NCBI GenBank assembly: GCA_003503535.1
Contig: DOCI01000089.1
Location: 16,407 to 28,137 of the forward strand
Source of the DNA: Planctomycetaceae bacterium
GTDB lineage: Bacteria > Planctomycetota > Planctomycetia > Planctomycetales > Planctomycetaceae
Reading direction: 5' to 3'
Length of the DNA: 11,731 bases
The position numbers were made by a program, and so were the translations under genes. Below, one piece after another: positions 1-6,075 of the stretch. Position 1 is the first letter of the stretch. Every line of letters starts with the position of its first letter. Below the pieces are notes generated by a model that made no database searches, was not told where the DNA came from, and worked only from the letters and a program-made list of their open reading frames with translations.

Positions 1-11
1 GGAGAAGAGTT

Positions 12-956
12 GTGGATTTCCCATTCAACCAGTTGAGATTGGACGACGAAAGTGCAGTCGTGGCACTTCAGGTGTCTCGCCATGCTGACTTTGTTGCATT
101 GGCCCGAGCAAGCGGAAATGTCGAAGTCTGGGACATCAACGGATGTCTTTGCTGTCAGTATCAATGCAACAAAATGCCGATCCAGGAGATTTGTATTTCT
201 GATGATGGGCGACTGATTGCGACTCTGGGGGCGGCTACCATCGACGGAGAGATGCGAACCGAACTGTTTGTTTACGATTCAGCTACCGAGACTGCTCGAA
301 GTATTCCACACAGTAACAAAGGCGGCTCTTTTCGTTCGCCGATGTTTGTTCCTCACGGTCATCAGCTACTCGTTTGTGATGACAAACCGATTCTTGTGAA
401 TGGCGTATCTGCCACGCACATCGAGCACGATATTCCGGAAAATGTGACTTGGGATACGATCGCATTTTCCAGATGCGGAAAAATCATGGCGCTGTCGAAT
501 GCCGATGGACTGTTTCAAGTTTTTGTGGGGTTGAAGCCAGGGGGTAAGTTGGCTTACTTCGGGAAAGCTGATCACGTACAGCGGATCGCTTTCTCTAATG
601 AAAACGACGTTTTTGCAATATTTCAAGCCAATAGTTTTTTTGATGTGTACGAAGGAGTGGTTTACAGCTCCTCAGAGGAACCTATCGTATGCGAGGACTT
701 ATTGCTGTTATCCTTCGTGCGATCGCTAGAAAGTTGGCTGCTGATTGACCGCACCAGTGGCCTTCGTCTTTTTGATAGTGATGCGACCTGTTTCGGTACC
801 TTCCGAATGCCCGACTTAGAAACCATCTCAATGATCAGTAGCGACATCGATGGCAATGTTTTGGCCGTTGCACGAACTGATGGTACCGTTGATTTGTGGC
901 ATTCATGCAGTTTGCTGCCGTATCTTCCTGTTGGGGCTTCGTCATTATTAGGTTGA
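12..956 (+). CDS. WD40-like seven-bladed beta-propeller protein
   Basis: A 314-residue protein with no signal peptide or membrane span, so probably cytoplasmic. It reads as seven degenerate WD-type blades, each ending in a short strand-d motif: GNVEVWD (35-41), TELFVYD (83-89), PILVNG (126-131), DGLFQVF (165-171), NSFFDVY (207-213), SGLRLFD (249-255) and DGTVDLW (290-296). Seven blades of about 42 residues fill the length, so the gene is probably complete. The GTG start at 12 has GGAG at 1-4, but the frame stays open to the window edge, so a start further upstream is not excluded. Propellers of this kind are protein-binding scaffolds and in planctomycetes are often the C-terminal half of Ser/Thr kinases. 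Here the propeller stands alone, with a kinase-N-module-like gene 7 nt downstream. Its partner is unknown. The fold is fairly sure, the role is not. Confidence 0.75.
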   Translation: MDFPFNQLRLDDESAVVALQVSRHADFVALARASGNVEVWDINGCLCCQYQCNKMPIQEICISDDGRLIATLGAATIDGEMRTELFVYDSATETARSIPHSNKGGSFRSPMFVPHGHQLLVCDDKPILVNGVSATHIEHDIPENVTWDTIAFSRCGKIMALSNADGLFQVFVGLKPGGKLAYFGKADHVQRIAFSNENDVFAIFQANSFFDVYEGVVYSSSEEPIVCEDLLLLSFVRSLESWLLIDRTSGLRLFDSDATCFGTFRMPDLETISMISSDIDGNVLAVARTDGTVDLWHSCSLLPYLPVGASSLLG

Positions 957-963
957 AATAGCT

Positions 964-1173
964 ATGATCGATTTACTTGATGAACTCTTGGATAAGTGCG
1001 ATGAGTATATCTTTTTACATCCTGAATCTTCTGTTACAGAAGTCGTCGATCACTTTTTGTCGGAAGCTGATCCACTGGAACTCCGATCCGATCTGCGAAT
1101 CCAGGTTTGTAAGCTGATCAAAATCAACAGGCTACTGAAGGTGATCATGGTCGACTCATCTGATATTTCCTGA
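964..1173 (+). CDS. Small protein resembling the N-terminal helical module of planctomycete Ser/Thr kinases
   Basis: A 69-residue acidic, helical protein, starting 7 nt after the propeller gene without a clear ribosome-binding site, so probably translated by coupling to it. It has no membrane span. Its pattern (LLDELLDKCDEY, then an acidic helix, then a basic helix with QVCKLIKINRLL) parallels residues 7-62 of the kinase at 6076-8418 (QLLDEWDEQLD, then DIDDFIAKH, then KFRRKAIALAKMNGHL). Many planctomycete kinases carry such a segment before the catalytic domain, of the general form LLDxWEE...ELL..IxAL. Here it stands alone. It could be an adaptor that competes for or supplies that interaction, or a remnant of a lost kinase gene. 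The resemblance is judged by eye. It is followed by a terminator, so it ends the propeller operon. Confidence 0.65.
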   Translation: MIDLLDELLDKCDEYIFLHPESSVTEVVDHFLSEADPLELRSDLRIQVCKLIKINRLLKVIMVDSSDIS

Positions 1174-1194
1174 TCACACTTGGTCCTGACCATC

Positions 1195-1235
1195 AAAGCT
1201 GCTCGTGGATATTTCTGCGAGCGGCTTTTTTGTTT
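1195..1235 (+). terminator. Rho-independent terminator after the propeller operon
   Basis: AAAGCTGCTCG (1195-1205) pairs with CGAGCGGCTTT (1218-1228), 11 bp with one G-U, around a 12-nt loop. It runs straight into a T tract, TTTTTT (1226-1231) then G and TTTT. The T tract is on the plus strand, 22 nt after the stop of the 69-residue gene, so it separates the propeller pair from the sigma factor gene that follows. Confidence 0.85.
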
Positions 1236-1317
1236 TATTCACTGCTGACCCGTTTTCTGAATCGCTCTCGCTTCTCCCTCATTCAACGTCAAACACACCT
1301 GAATGAGAGTAGCTTCG

Positions 1318-1920
1318 ATGAGCACTGACCGAAATGATCCTGAAAAATATGAATCAATAGAGACTGATCTCATTGGTCGGGCCAAGAAGCATCACCCTGA
1401 TGCTTGGCGAGAGCTGCTCATGCTACACGGGCCGCTGGTGGATTTTTGGATTGGGGAATCAAATCTTCACGGTCCCGATCGCGACGATGTCTTTCAAGAA
1501 GTCTTTCTGACGGTTGCGCGAAAGATTGATGATTTTATGCTAAACCAGAGCGGATCATTTCGTGGCTGGCTGCGGGTCATCACTCGCAGTCGAGTAGTCG
1601 ACCATTTTCGTCGAACAGGACGTTGCTTCCCGGCTTCTGGTGGCGATGAAAACTGGGAGCAACTACTCCATCTTGCCGATTCCAACGATGATGATGAAGT
1701 GAAGGACGAGAGAACGGATGAATCTTTTTTGTTACTTGATCCTGCTTTAAATCTGATTCAGAAACAAGTCAAACCGACCACGTGGATAGCATTCTGGGAG
1801 AGCGTCGTTGAGGAACGCCCGGTGGCCGATGTGGCTAAGCAACTCGGAGTGTCCCCTTCGGCGATCCGGCTTGCCAAATCTCGGGTACTCAAGCGGATAC
1901 GTGAGTTGCTGGAAATATGA
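1318..1920 (+). CDS. ECF-type RNA polymerase sigma factor
   Basis: A 200-residue extracytoplasmic-function sigma-70 factor, which would direct RNA polymerase to a dedicated promoter set. Region 2 spans about residues 24-100. It includes DDVFQEVF (56-63), the core-binding/-10 helix, and SFRGWLRVITRSRVVDHFRR (80-99), a form typical of planctomycete ECF factors. An acidic linker (120-135) leads to region 4 (about 140-198), whose helix-turn-helix is PVADVAKQLGVSPSAIRLAK (168-187). The ATG at 1318 is chosen because GAGAG precedes it at a usable distance. The ATG at 1303, in frame, has no such site. The next gene downstream is a zinc-finger protein of anti-sigma type, which suggests a sigma/anti-sigma pair. 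Target promoters are not visible. An acidic linker of this length is somewhat unusual for an ECF factor. Confidence 0.92.
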   Translation: MSTDRNDPEKYESIETDLIGRAKKHHPDAWRELLMLHGPLVDFWIGESNLHGPDRDDVFQEVFLTVARKIDDFMLNQSGSFRGWLRVITRSRVVDHFRRTGRCFPASGGDENWEQLLHLADSNDDDEVKDERTDESFLLLDPALNLIQKQVKPTTWIAFWESVVEERPVADVAKQLGVSPSAIRLAKSRVLKRIRELLEI

Positions 1921-1974
1921 GCTGTGTTGCGGTCTGACGTTGTTCCTTATAGAGACTTTTTTTCGAGGACAGTT

Positions 1975-2256
1975 ATGACTTCAAATCTTAAATGCCCAGA
2001 TAGCGAACAACTGATTGGATTCAGCCAGGGACGGCTTTCAGATAAGGATCTTGCGCAGATTGCCAACCACTTGGGAACGTGCCGCGAGTGTGAGAAGGCA
2101 CTGTTGCGTATGGATGAGCTGTGTGATCCGTTTTTGAGCACAATCAGAAATGCTGCATTATCTCCTGCCTTATGCCGAGCTGATTTGGGAGTTTGCATAG
2201 AAAACACATTCAAAGTCATTCAGAGGCATTTTCATTCAGAAAACGAGGCTGCGTGA
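1975..2256 (+). CDS. Zinc-finger (anti-sigma type) small protein
   Basis: A 93-residue soluble protein with ligands placed for one zinc ion: Cys7, His32, Cys36 and Cys39, in the order C-x24-HLGTCREC. The HxxxCxxC core preceded by a LSDKDLAQIANH helix is the zf-HC2/ZAS pattern of anti-sigma factors, and of the extreme N-terminus of many planctomycete kinases (CP..E.L..F..G.L....). It lacks the membrane span of most anti-sigma factors, and residues 45-93 are not recognised. The ATG at 1975 is chosen because GAGGA (1965-1969) lies 5 nt before it. An in-frame GTG at 1924 has no such site and would add a non-conserved extension. Its place 54 nt behind the ECF gene suggests it binds that sigma factor in the cytoplasm. 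Another reading is that it is a detached kinase N-terminus. Confidence 0.72.
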   Translation: MTSNLKCPDSEQLIGFSQGRLSDKDLAQIANHLGTCRECEKALLRMDELCDPFLSTIRNAALSPALCRADLGVCIENTFKVIQRHFHSENEAA

Positions 2257-2267
2257 TGGTGAACGAA

Positions 2268-2513
2268 TCATTTCGAGAGACGTTGTTCCAACTGCTCAGA
2301 AAACTCGACCAAACTCAACTTAAAAACACGACACAGTTCACGAAGTTCGAGGATATCGAGTCGTCGCTCACCAGATTCATACTTACTGACAAACGATTGA
2401 GGTTCATTGATCTTTTTCGCCACATCCTGTTGGCGCAAGTCGGCCTCTTTCCGCAGTTCACGGAGAAGATCCTGAAGTGTTGTCTGATTTTGGGAGTGGA
2501 TTGCTTTGTCCAT
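2268..2513 (-). CDS. Cro/C1-type (XRE) helix-turn-helix regulator
   Basis: An 81-residue DNA-binding protein made almost only of an HTH_3/XRE domain (about residues 13-68). LRQQDVAKKINEPQSFVSKY (26-45) covers the scanning helix, turn and recognition helix, and ESGERRLDILEL (46-57) is the usual conserved continuation. The ATG at 2513 is chosen because MDKAIHS followed by the LQDLLRELRKE helix matches the start of this small single-domain family, with AGG a few bases upstream. A TTG at 2570 would add 19 residues, but that stretch contains the palindrome that looks like an operator. The gene converges on the zinc-finger gene (11 nt between stops) and diverges from the lipoprotein gene. It probably represses itself and perhaps the divergent genes. 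Plus-strand reading frames across this stretch lack family features and are taken as shadows. Confidence 0.88.
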   Translation of the reverse strand: MDKAIHSQNQTTLQDLLRELRKEADLRQQDVAKKINEPQSFVSKYESGERRLDILELRELCRVFKLSLVEFSEQLEQRLSK

Positions 2514-2554
2514 ATCGCCTGCAAGTTCCTTTTTGCAGACGATTGTGAATCCGC

Positions 2555-2580
2555 TTTTCGGATATCCCAAAATCGGATAT
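2555..2580. promoter_or_regulatory. Near-perfect palindrome plus repeated CGGATAT: candidate operator for the XRE regulator
   Basis: TTTTCGGATATCCCAAAA (2555-2572) is an 18-bp palindrome broken only at the C/C pair flanking the central GGATATCC. A second copy of the half-element, CGGATAT, follows at 2574-2580, 15 bp after the first (2559-2565). It lies 42 bp upstream of the regulator's ATG on the minus strand and 50 bp upstream of the ATG at 2630 on the plus strand. That is where a divergently acting operator would be expected. Binding is inferred, and no -35/-10 elements could be assigned with confidence. Confidence 0.5.
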
Positions 2581-2629
2581 GTTATTGATGGTTCATGGGG
2601 TTATCTGGAGCTGGAAGGTGGGAGATAAA

Positions 2630-2785
2630 ATGGCAGAAGGGAAAAACCTTGAATGGTGGCTTGCTGAGAATGGTACTACTACGGGACCGTTCTCAACTGA
2701 ACCAAAGATGAGCAAGCCATTTCAGAGAAAGGGCCACCATATCACCTATGTTCATTTGACGCCGATTCAAAGATGGGATCTAAAA
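2630..2785 (+). other. In-frame upstream segment with a partial GYF_2-like domain
   Basis: This segment begins with an ATG at 2630 behind a strong ribosome-binding site, GGTGGGAG (2617-2624), and runs without a stop into the lipoprotein gene. It encodes WWLAENGTTTGPFS near its start, which has the W-x-x-x-x-NG-x-x-x-GPF(S) signature opening the GYF_2 domain (known from planctomycete membrane proteins). Near its end are ITYV and a Trp spaced like the end of that domain. The middle does not fit in this frame, whereas the +2 frame there reads KDEQAISEKG, which fits a GYF_2 helix better. It may be a frameshift-damaged remnant, or a real N-terminal extension that would turn the lipoprotein signal into an internal membrane anchor. 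Translation from 2630 is possible. Confidence 0.4.
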
Positions 2786-4600
2786 ATGGTTGCTCACGCA
2801 AAACTACTCTGTCTCCTATTGTTGGCCTTAACTGTCGCCGGTTGTGACGGGCGCATTACCGATCCAGCATTGGAGGTATCCCAGATCAATGATGAGACGG
2901 AAGCGGCACAACAGGAAATAATGCACGATTTCAAAGAGATGCAGAATGAGATAGATGCCGATCTGCTTGATATGCAGAATGAGATTGCTGCTGAGGCAAA
3001 CGAATATGATCGTAAGATGGCTGAAATCGGACAAGAGATTTCTATGTCGGGTCGACAGCACCGCGCCCAGGAATCTACTCGAATATCAAAAGAATCAGAA
3101 AGTACAACTCCGATCAAACGTGACGAAGCGATAGTTACTTCCGAACAAATGAAAAAAGTTGCCGTACTGAATGAGCAGGAGGATGATCAAAATCCATCAT
3201 TACCTTTCAAGCATGTCGACGTTCGGGAGCATATACGTGACTTGAACGATGTCGACAAAAAAGTCCGTATATCTGCGTGTAAAAAGATCGCCGAGTTGGG
3301 TCCGGCTGGAGCGGATTCAATAAAGGCATTGATTGAACGAGTTAATGATGATGAAGCGGACGTGAGGAACGCCACAGTTACTGCGCTTGCCGAAATAGGT
3401 CCAATAGCGAAATCGGCTGTGCCTACTATCGTTGATGTAATCGCTAGCGAACGACTGAACTACACGGCCTTTGATTCATTGTACAAGATTGGTGACGACG
3501 AGGCACTGGTTAAACTGACAATGCATGAACAAGCCCAGATGCGAAAATGGGGTGTACGAGAACTTGCTAAGCGAGCCCATGGCAAAGTTCTTATCGAAGT
3601 CCTTAGCAATACAATACTCGATGAGGATCAAGACGTGCGGACGTTATCTCTCGACACTCTAAATAAGTTGACGTTTGCACGAGACCCAATCCCCGCTGCT
3701 CCGACCGTGCCTGCCCTGATCACATTGATCAAGAGACCTGAATCAACCAACGCCTGGGATGTACACAAGAGGTCGGCAATCTGGATACTTGCTCGTTTTG
3801 GGGCTCGCGCAAAGGCTGCCGTTCCGACGTTGGTGAAATATCTGGATGAGCCGTTCTATCGTGATGCAGCAATGACCGCGATTGGCAGCATGGGCAGTGA
3901 TGCTAAGTCCGCAGTACCCAAACTCATTATATTGATCGAAGGCGGCAAGTTAAGTTTTACGTCACTCAAGACGGCGATTCTTGCAGCAGGTGGTATTGGC
4001 CCAGATGCTAAGAGTGCCGTGCCCGCGATTCTTGATGCTGCGGGAATCAATCAAGAAGTCGAATGTATTTATGCTTTTGGGGAGATCGGGCCGGGCTCGG
4101 AACCTGCCATACCCTATTTGCTGAGGATATTGAACAAATACCGAAACGACGAAAGAATGGCCAATACTATTGTTCACAGCCTCGCTCAGGTCGGGGAGCC
4201 GAGTATTGATCCGCTGATTGACTTGCTGGCAAGTGAGGAAAGCTCACTAGCAGGTCATGCTGAAACAGCACTTATTGAAATCGGCCCCAATGTAGTTCCG
4301 ACAATACTCGAAGGGCTGTTGAGTCAAGAGCCCGATGCAAGAATATCTCGATCCTCTGTGCTTGCCGGGATCGCGGAAAAAGATTTTGGGACCATCGCAA
4401 ATCAACTCGATACTTTTGCAGCGATGTTGGATGACGGCCACTACAAGGTCCGATTGAACGCGCTGACTATTCTGAAGCACTATGAAACTGTCCCAGTAAT
4501 CGTAAGAGCCAAGGTGGAAAAGGCAAAAGACGACCCTGAGAGCAAGCAAGTGCGTGAGTTGGCTACCACCGTTCTTGACAAATGGGCAGACAGGCAATGA
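2786..4600 (+). CDS. HEAT-repeat lipoprotein with N-terminal coiled coil
   Basis: From the ATG at 2786 this is a 604-residue lipoprotein. It has a basic start, a hydrophobic core LLCLLLLALTVAGC (7-20) and lipid-acceptor Cys20 after VAG, so it should be anchored to a membrane outside the cytoplasm. Residues 28-90 form an acidic coiled coil with MQNEI repeated 11 residues apart (52-56, 63-67). A variable Ser/Thr-rich linker follows. From about 143 to 600 come HEAT/armadillo-type helix pairs with recurrent motifs such as ALAEIGP.AKSAVP and IGPDAKSAVPAIL, giving a protein-binding solenoid. Start choice: GGGA (2775-2778) precedes the ATG at 2786 and gives an ideal signal peptide. An upstream in-frame ATG at 2630 has a stronger ribosome-binding site but would bury the signal. 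The membrane protein gene starts 19 nt downstream, so the two are probably one operon. Its partner is unknown. Confidence 0.8.
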   Translation: MVAHAKLLCLLLLALTVAGCDGRITDPALEVSQINDETEAAQQEIMHDFKEMQNEIDADLLDMQNEIAAEANEYDRKMAEIGQEISMSGRQHRAQESTRISKESESTTPIKRDEAIVTSEQMKKVAVLNEQEDDQNPSLPFKHVDVREHIRDLNDVDKKVRISACKKIAELGPAGADSIKALIERVNDDEADVRNATVTALAEIGPIAKSAVPTIVDVIASERLNYTAFDSLYKIGDDEALVKLTMHEQAQMRKWGVRELAKRAHGKVLIEVLSNTILDEDQDVRTLSLDTLNKLTFARDPIPAAPTVPALITLIKRPESTNAWDVHKRSAIWILARFGARAKAAVPTLVKYLDEPFYRDAAMTAIGSMGSDAKSAVPKLIILIEGGKLSFTSLKTAILAAGGIGPDAKSAVPAILDAAGINQEVECIYAFGEIGPGSEPAIPYLLRILNKYRNDERMANTIVHSLAQVGEPSIDPLIDLLASEESSLAGHAETALIEIGPNVVPTILEGLLSQEPDARISRSSVLAGIAEKDFGTIANQLDTFAAMLDDGHYKVRLNALTILKHYETVPVIVRAKVEKAKDDPESKQVRELATTVLDKWADRQ

Positions 4601-4619
4601 CTCGCATTGGGAGAGCTAA

Positions 4620-5960
4620 ATGAGTGCTCACGATAAAATCCAACATGATTTACCCGAGCCGATTGAAACGTGTTCCGTTCGACGCAGTGTCGATTCTGAT
4701 ACATCTTGGAAAGCAGGTTTGAAATCGAAAATGCTTGCAATATGGAGAGAAACTTGCCGTATCGCAATCGTCACATTTCAGCATTTTCGGCATTGGGCAA
4801 CGCTTGCCTGGATCGAGGCGCAACATCGGTTTTGTCTCATGCGGCTGAATCGTCAAAAAGTCCACGTCGGGGAGCAAATGCACGACGATCGAGTTGGTGA
4901 TGAGGATCTTCGTAAGCAAGTATCGGAACTAGATGTTTTTATCGAACAAGCTAAGGCCGACAAGAATCCTACAGGCCCAGCAACACGATCTCGACGAACA
5001 CTTATCATACAACTTGCAGAAACAGCGCCCATGTCGTCGAGCGGAATAATGACAGCAGAAATGAAAAAGGCGCAGTCACTTCGGAGGACACTTGCAGACA
5101 TTGAGGAGACGCGGCTGCACCACTGGAAAACACCATCGTCAACTTATGATGATTGGTCTCGACTCGGCGCAGGGTATGGGATCATCATGCTATTGTTTGT
5201 CTTTGCGTATGGGGGAATGATGAGTGGCTCATCAAGCGACACCATGGCGAAGAATAAGCAATCTGAAGACCTACTTGAAGAAGCAAGCGATGCTTCAGTT
5301 TCAGGGACACGGTCCGACACTGATGAGTTCGATAGTGAGCAATCGCAAATCACAGACAAGCGGGTAACAGACTCTACAGATGAAGAGGACCGCACGTCGG
5401 ATGACTCAGTAACTGAAACGCATAATATGTTGACTACTGCTGATCCGCCGCGCCCTTTAACGGCTTATGATGATCCTGAATCCAACTCTGTTCATTACAC
5501 GCCTAGTGTAATCTCGCGTTTTCACGGGCAGAATCATATCGTGGCGACAGAAAAAATGCTTTTGGATAACGGACTCTATTTAACACTATCGTTCGTTGTG
5601 ATTGATCCAGATGATCCGAATGCGGGAATGCTCGATGGCGTTGCAGGGGTAGCGATGCTGGAGAATCTAGTGACAATACATAACCATAATCTGACTCGTA
5701 GAACTCGATTGCGTATAGTACGTGGTGCGTTGCCCGCATTTGAGGTCGAATCACCACAAGAACATTGGGTCAACGACCGGCTGAAGGCTCTGGACTACGA
5801 CGGATACTCTCCACTCAATCTGCTCTACTACTTGCGAGGAGACGGGCTCATTGCCATAGAAGTGGATGGGACTTGGTATTCCTTGAAGGCTATGTGGCGC
5901 AAACACTTGGCAGACACTCTGGAGGAAACCCTCGTCCAACGACGTGCTATGGGCTACTGA
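4620..5960 (+). CDS. Unrecognised single-span membrane protein with acidic linker
   Basis: A 446-residue protein that I do not recognise. Residues 1-180 are charged and helical, with basic/aromatic stretches (RETCRIAIVTFQHFRHWATL, 43-62) and a Lys/Glu coiled region (97-165). One membrane span follows at about 182-203 (LGAGYGIIMLLFVFAYGGMM), then a Ser/Asp/Glu-rich disordered stretch (204-290). A folded C-terminal domain (about 295-446) holds VATEKMLLDNGLYLTLSFVV and EHWVNDRLKALDYDGYSPLN and ends in a basic helix. No signal peptide is present, so the N-terminal part is likely cytoplasmic and the C-terminal domain outside. The ATG at 4620 has GGGAG (4609-4613) 6 nt upstream. It lies 19 nt after the HEAT lipoprotein gene, which suggests that the C-terminal domain and the lipoprotein act on the same side of the membrane. 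The acidic linker suits a flexible tether or phosphorylation target, possibly of the kinase downstream. That is conjecture. Confidence 0.75.
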   Translation: MSAHDKIQHDLPEPIETCSVRRSVDSDTSWKAGLKSKMLAIWRETCRIAIVTFQHFRHWATLAWIEAQHRFCLMRLNRQKVHVGEQMHDDRVGDEDLRKQVSELDVFIEQAKADKNPTGPATRSRRTLIIQLAETAPMSSSGIMTAEMKKAQSLRRTLADIEETRLHHWKTPSSTYDDWSRLGAGYGIIMLLFVFAYGGMMSGSSSDTMAKNKQSEDLLEEASDASVSGTRSDTDEFDSEQSQITDKRVTDSTDEEDRTSDDSVTETHNMLTTADPPRPLTAYDDPESNSVHYTPSVISRFHGQNHIVATEKMLLDNGLYLTLSFVVIDPDDPNAGMLDGVAGVAMLENLVTIHNHNLTRRTRLRIVRGALPAFEVESPQEHWVNDRLKALDYDGYSPLNLLYYLRGDGLIAIEVDGTWYSLKAMWRKHLADTLEETLVQRRAMGY

Positions 5961-5961
5961 G

Positions 5962-6011
5962 GATGGCGTGATGCCAGGTCGACTGCTAGTGGCGGGATGC
6001 CGGTCGCCATC
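5962..6011. promoter_or_regulatory. Two imperfect direct repeats within an inverted repeat before the kinase gene
   Basis: TGGCGTGATGCCAGGTCG (5964-5981) recurs as TGGCGGGATGCCGGTCG (5990-6006), about 26 bp apart and differing by one substitution and one deleted base. The pair is bracketed by GATGGCG (5962-5968) and its complement CGCCATC (6005-6011). It fills the first half of the 115-bp gap between the membrane protein gene and the kinase gene. Two sites at 2.5 helical turns suit an operator or activator site for the kinase. The inverted bracket could instead form a hairpin with a 36-nt loop, but no T tract follows, so a terminator is unlikely. The regulator is unknown. Confidence 0.35.
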
Positions 6012-6075
6012 GCTATACTGCATTTTCGGAAATATCAATACGAAAACAGCAGCTCTACGATGAGCGAGGACAACA

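Noticed and set aside
1141..1177. Inverted repeat GTGATCA ... TGATCAC around the stop of the 69-residue gene
   Set aside because: It is only 7 bp with a 23-nt gap, no T tract follows, and a clear terminator lies just downstream.
2218..2240. CATTCAGA repeated twice near the end of the zinc-finger gene
   Set aside because: It is a short repeat inside coding sequence with no symmetry or position suggesting a function.
2514..2570. TTG start at 2570 for the XRE regulator
   Set aside because: It has no ribosome-binding site, the family normally begins near the ATG at 2513, and the added stretch contains the candidate operator.
2193..2588. Plus-strand reading frame of 131 codons across the XRE gene
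   Set aside because: It overlaps both the zinc-finger gene end and the whole XRE gene, has no family features, and the minus strand carries a textbook helix-turn-helix.
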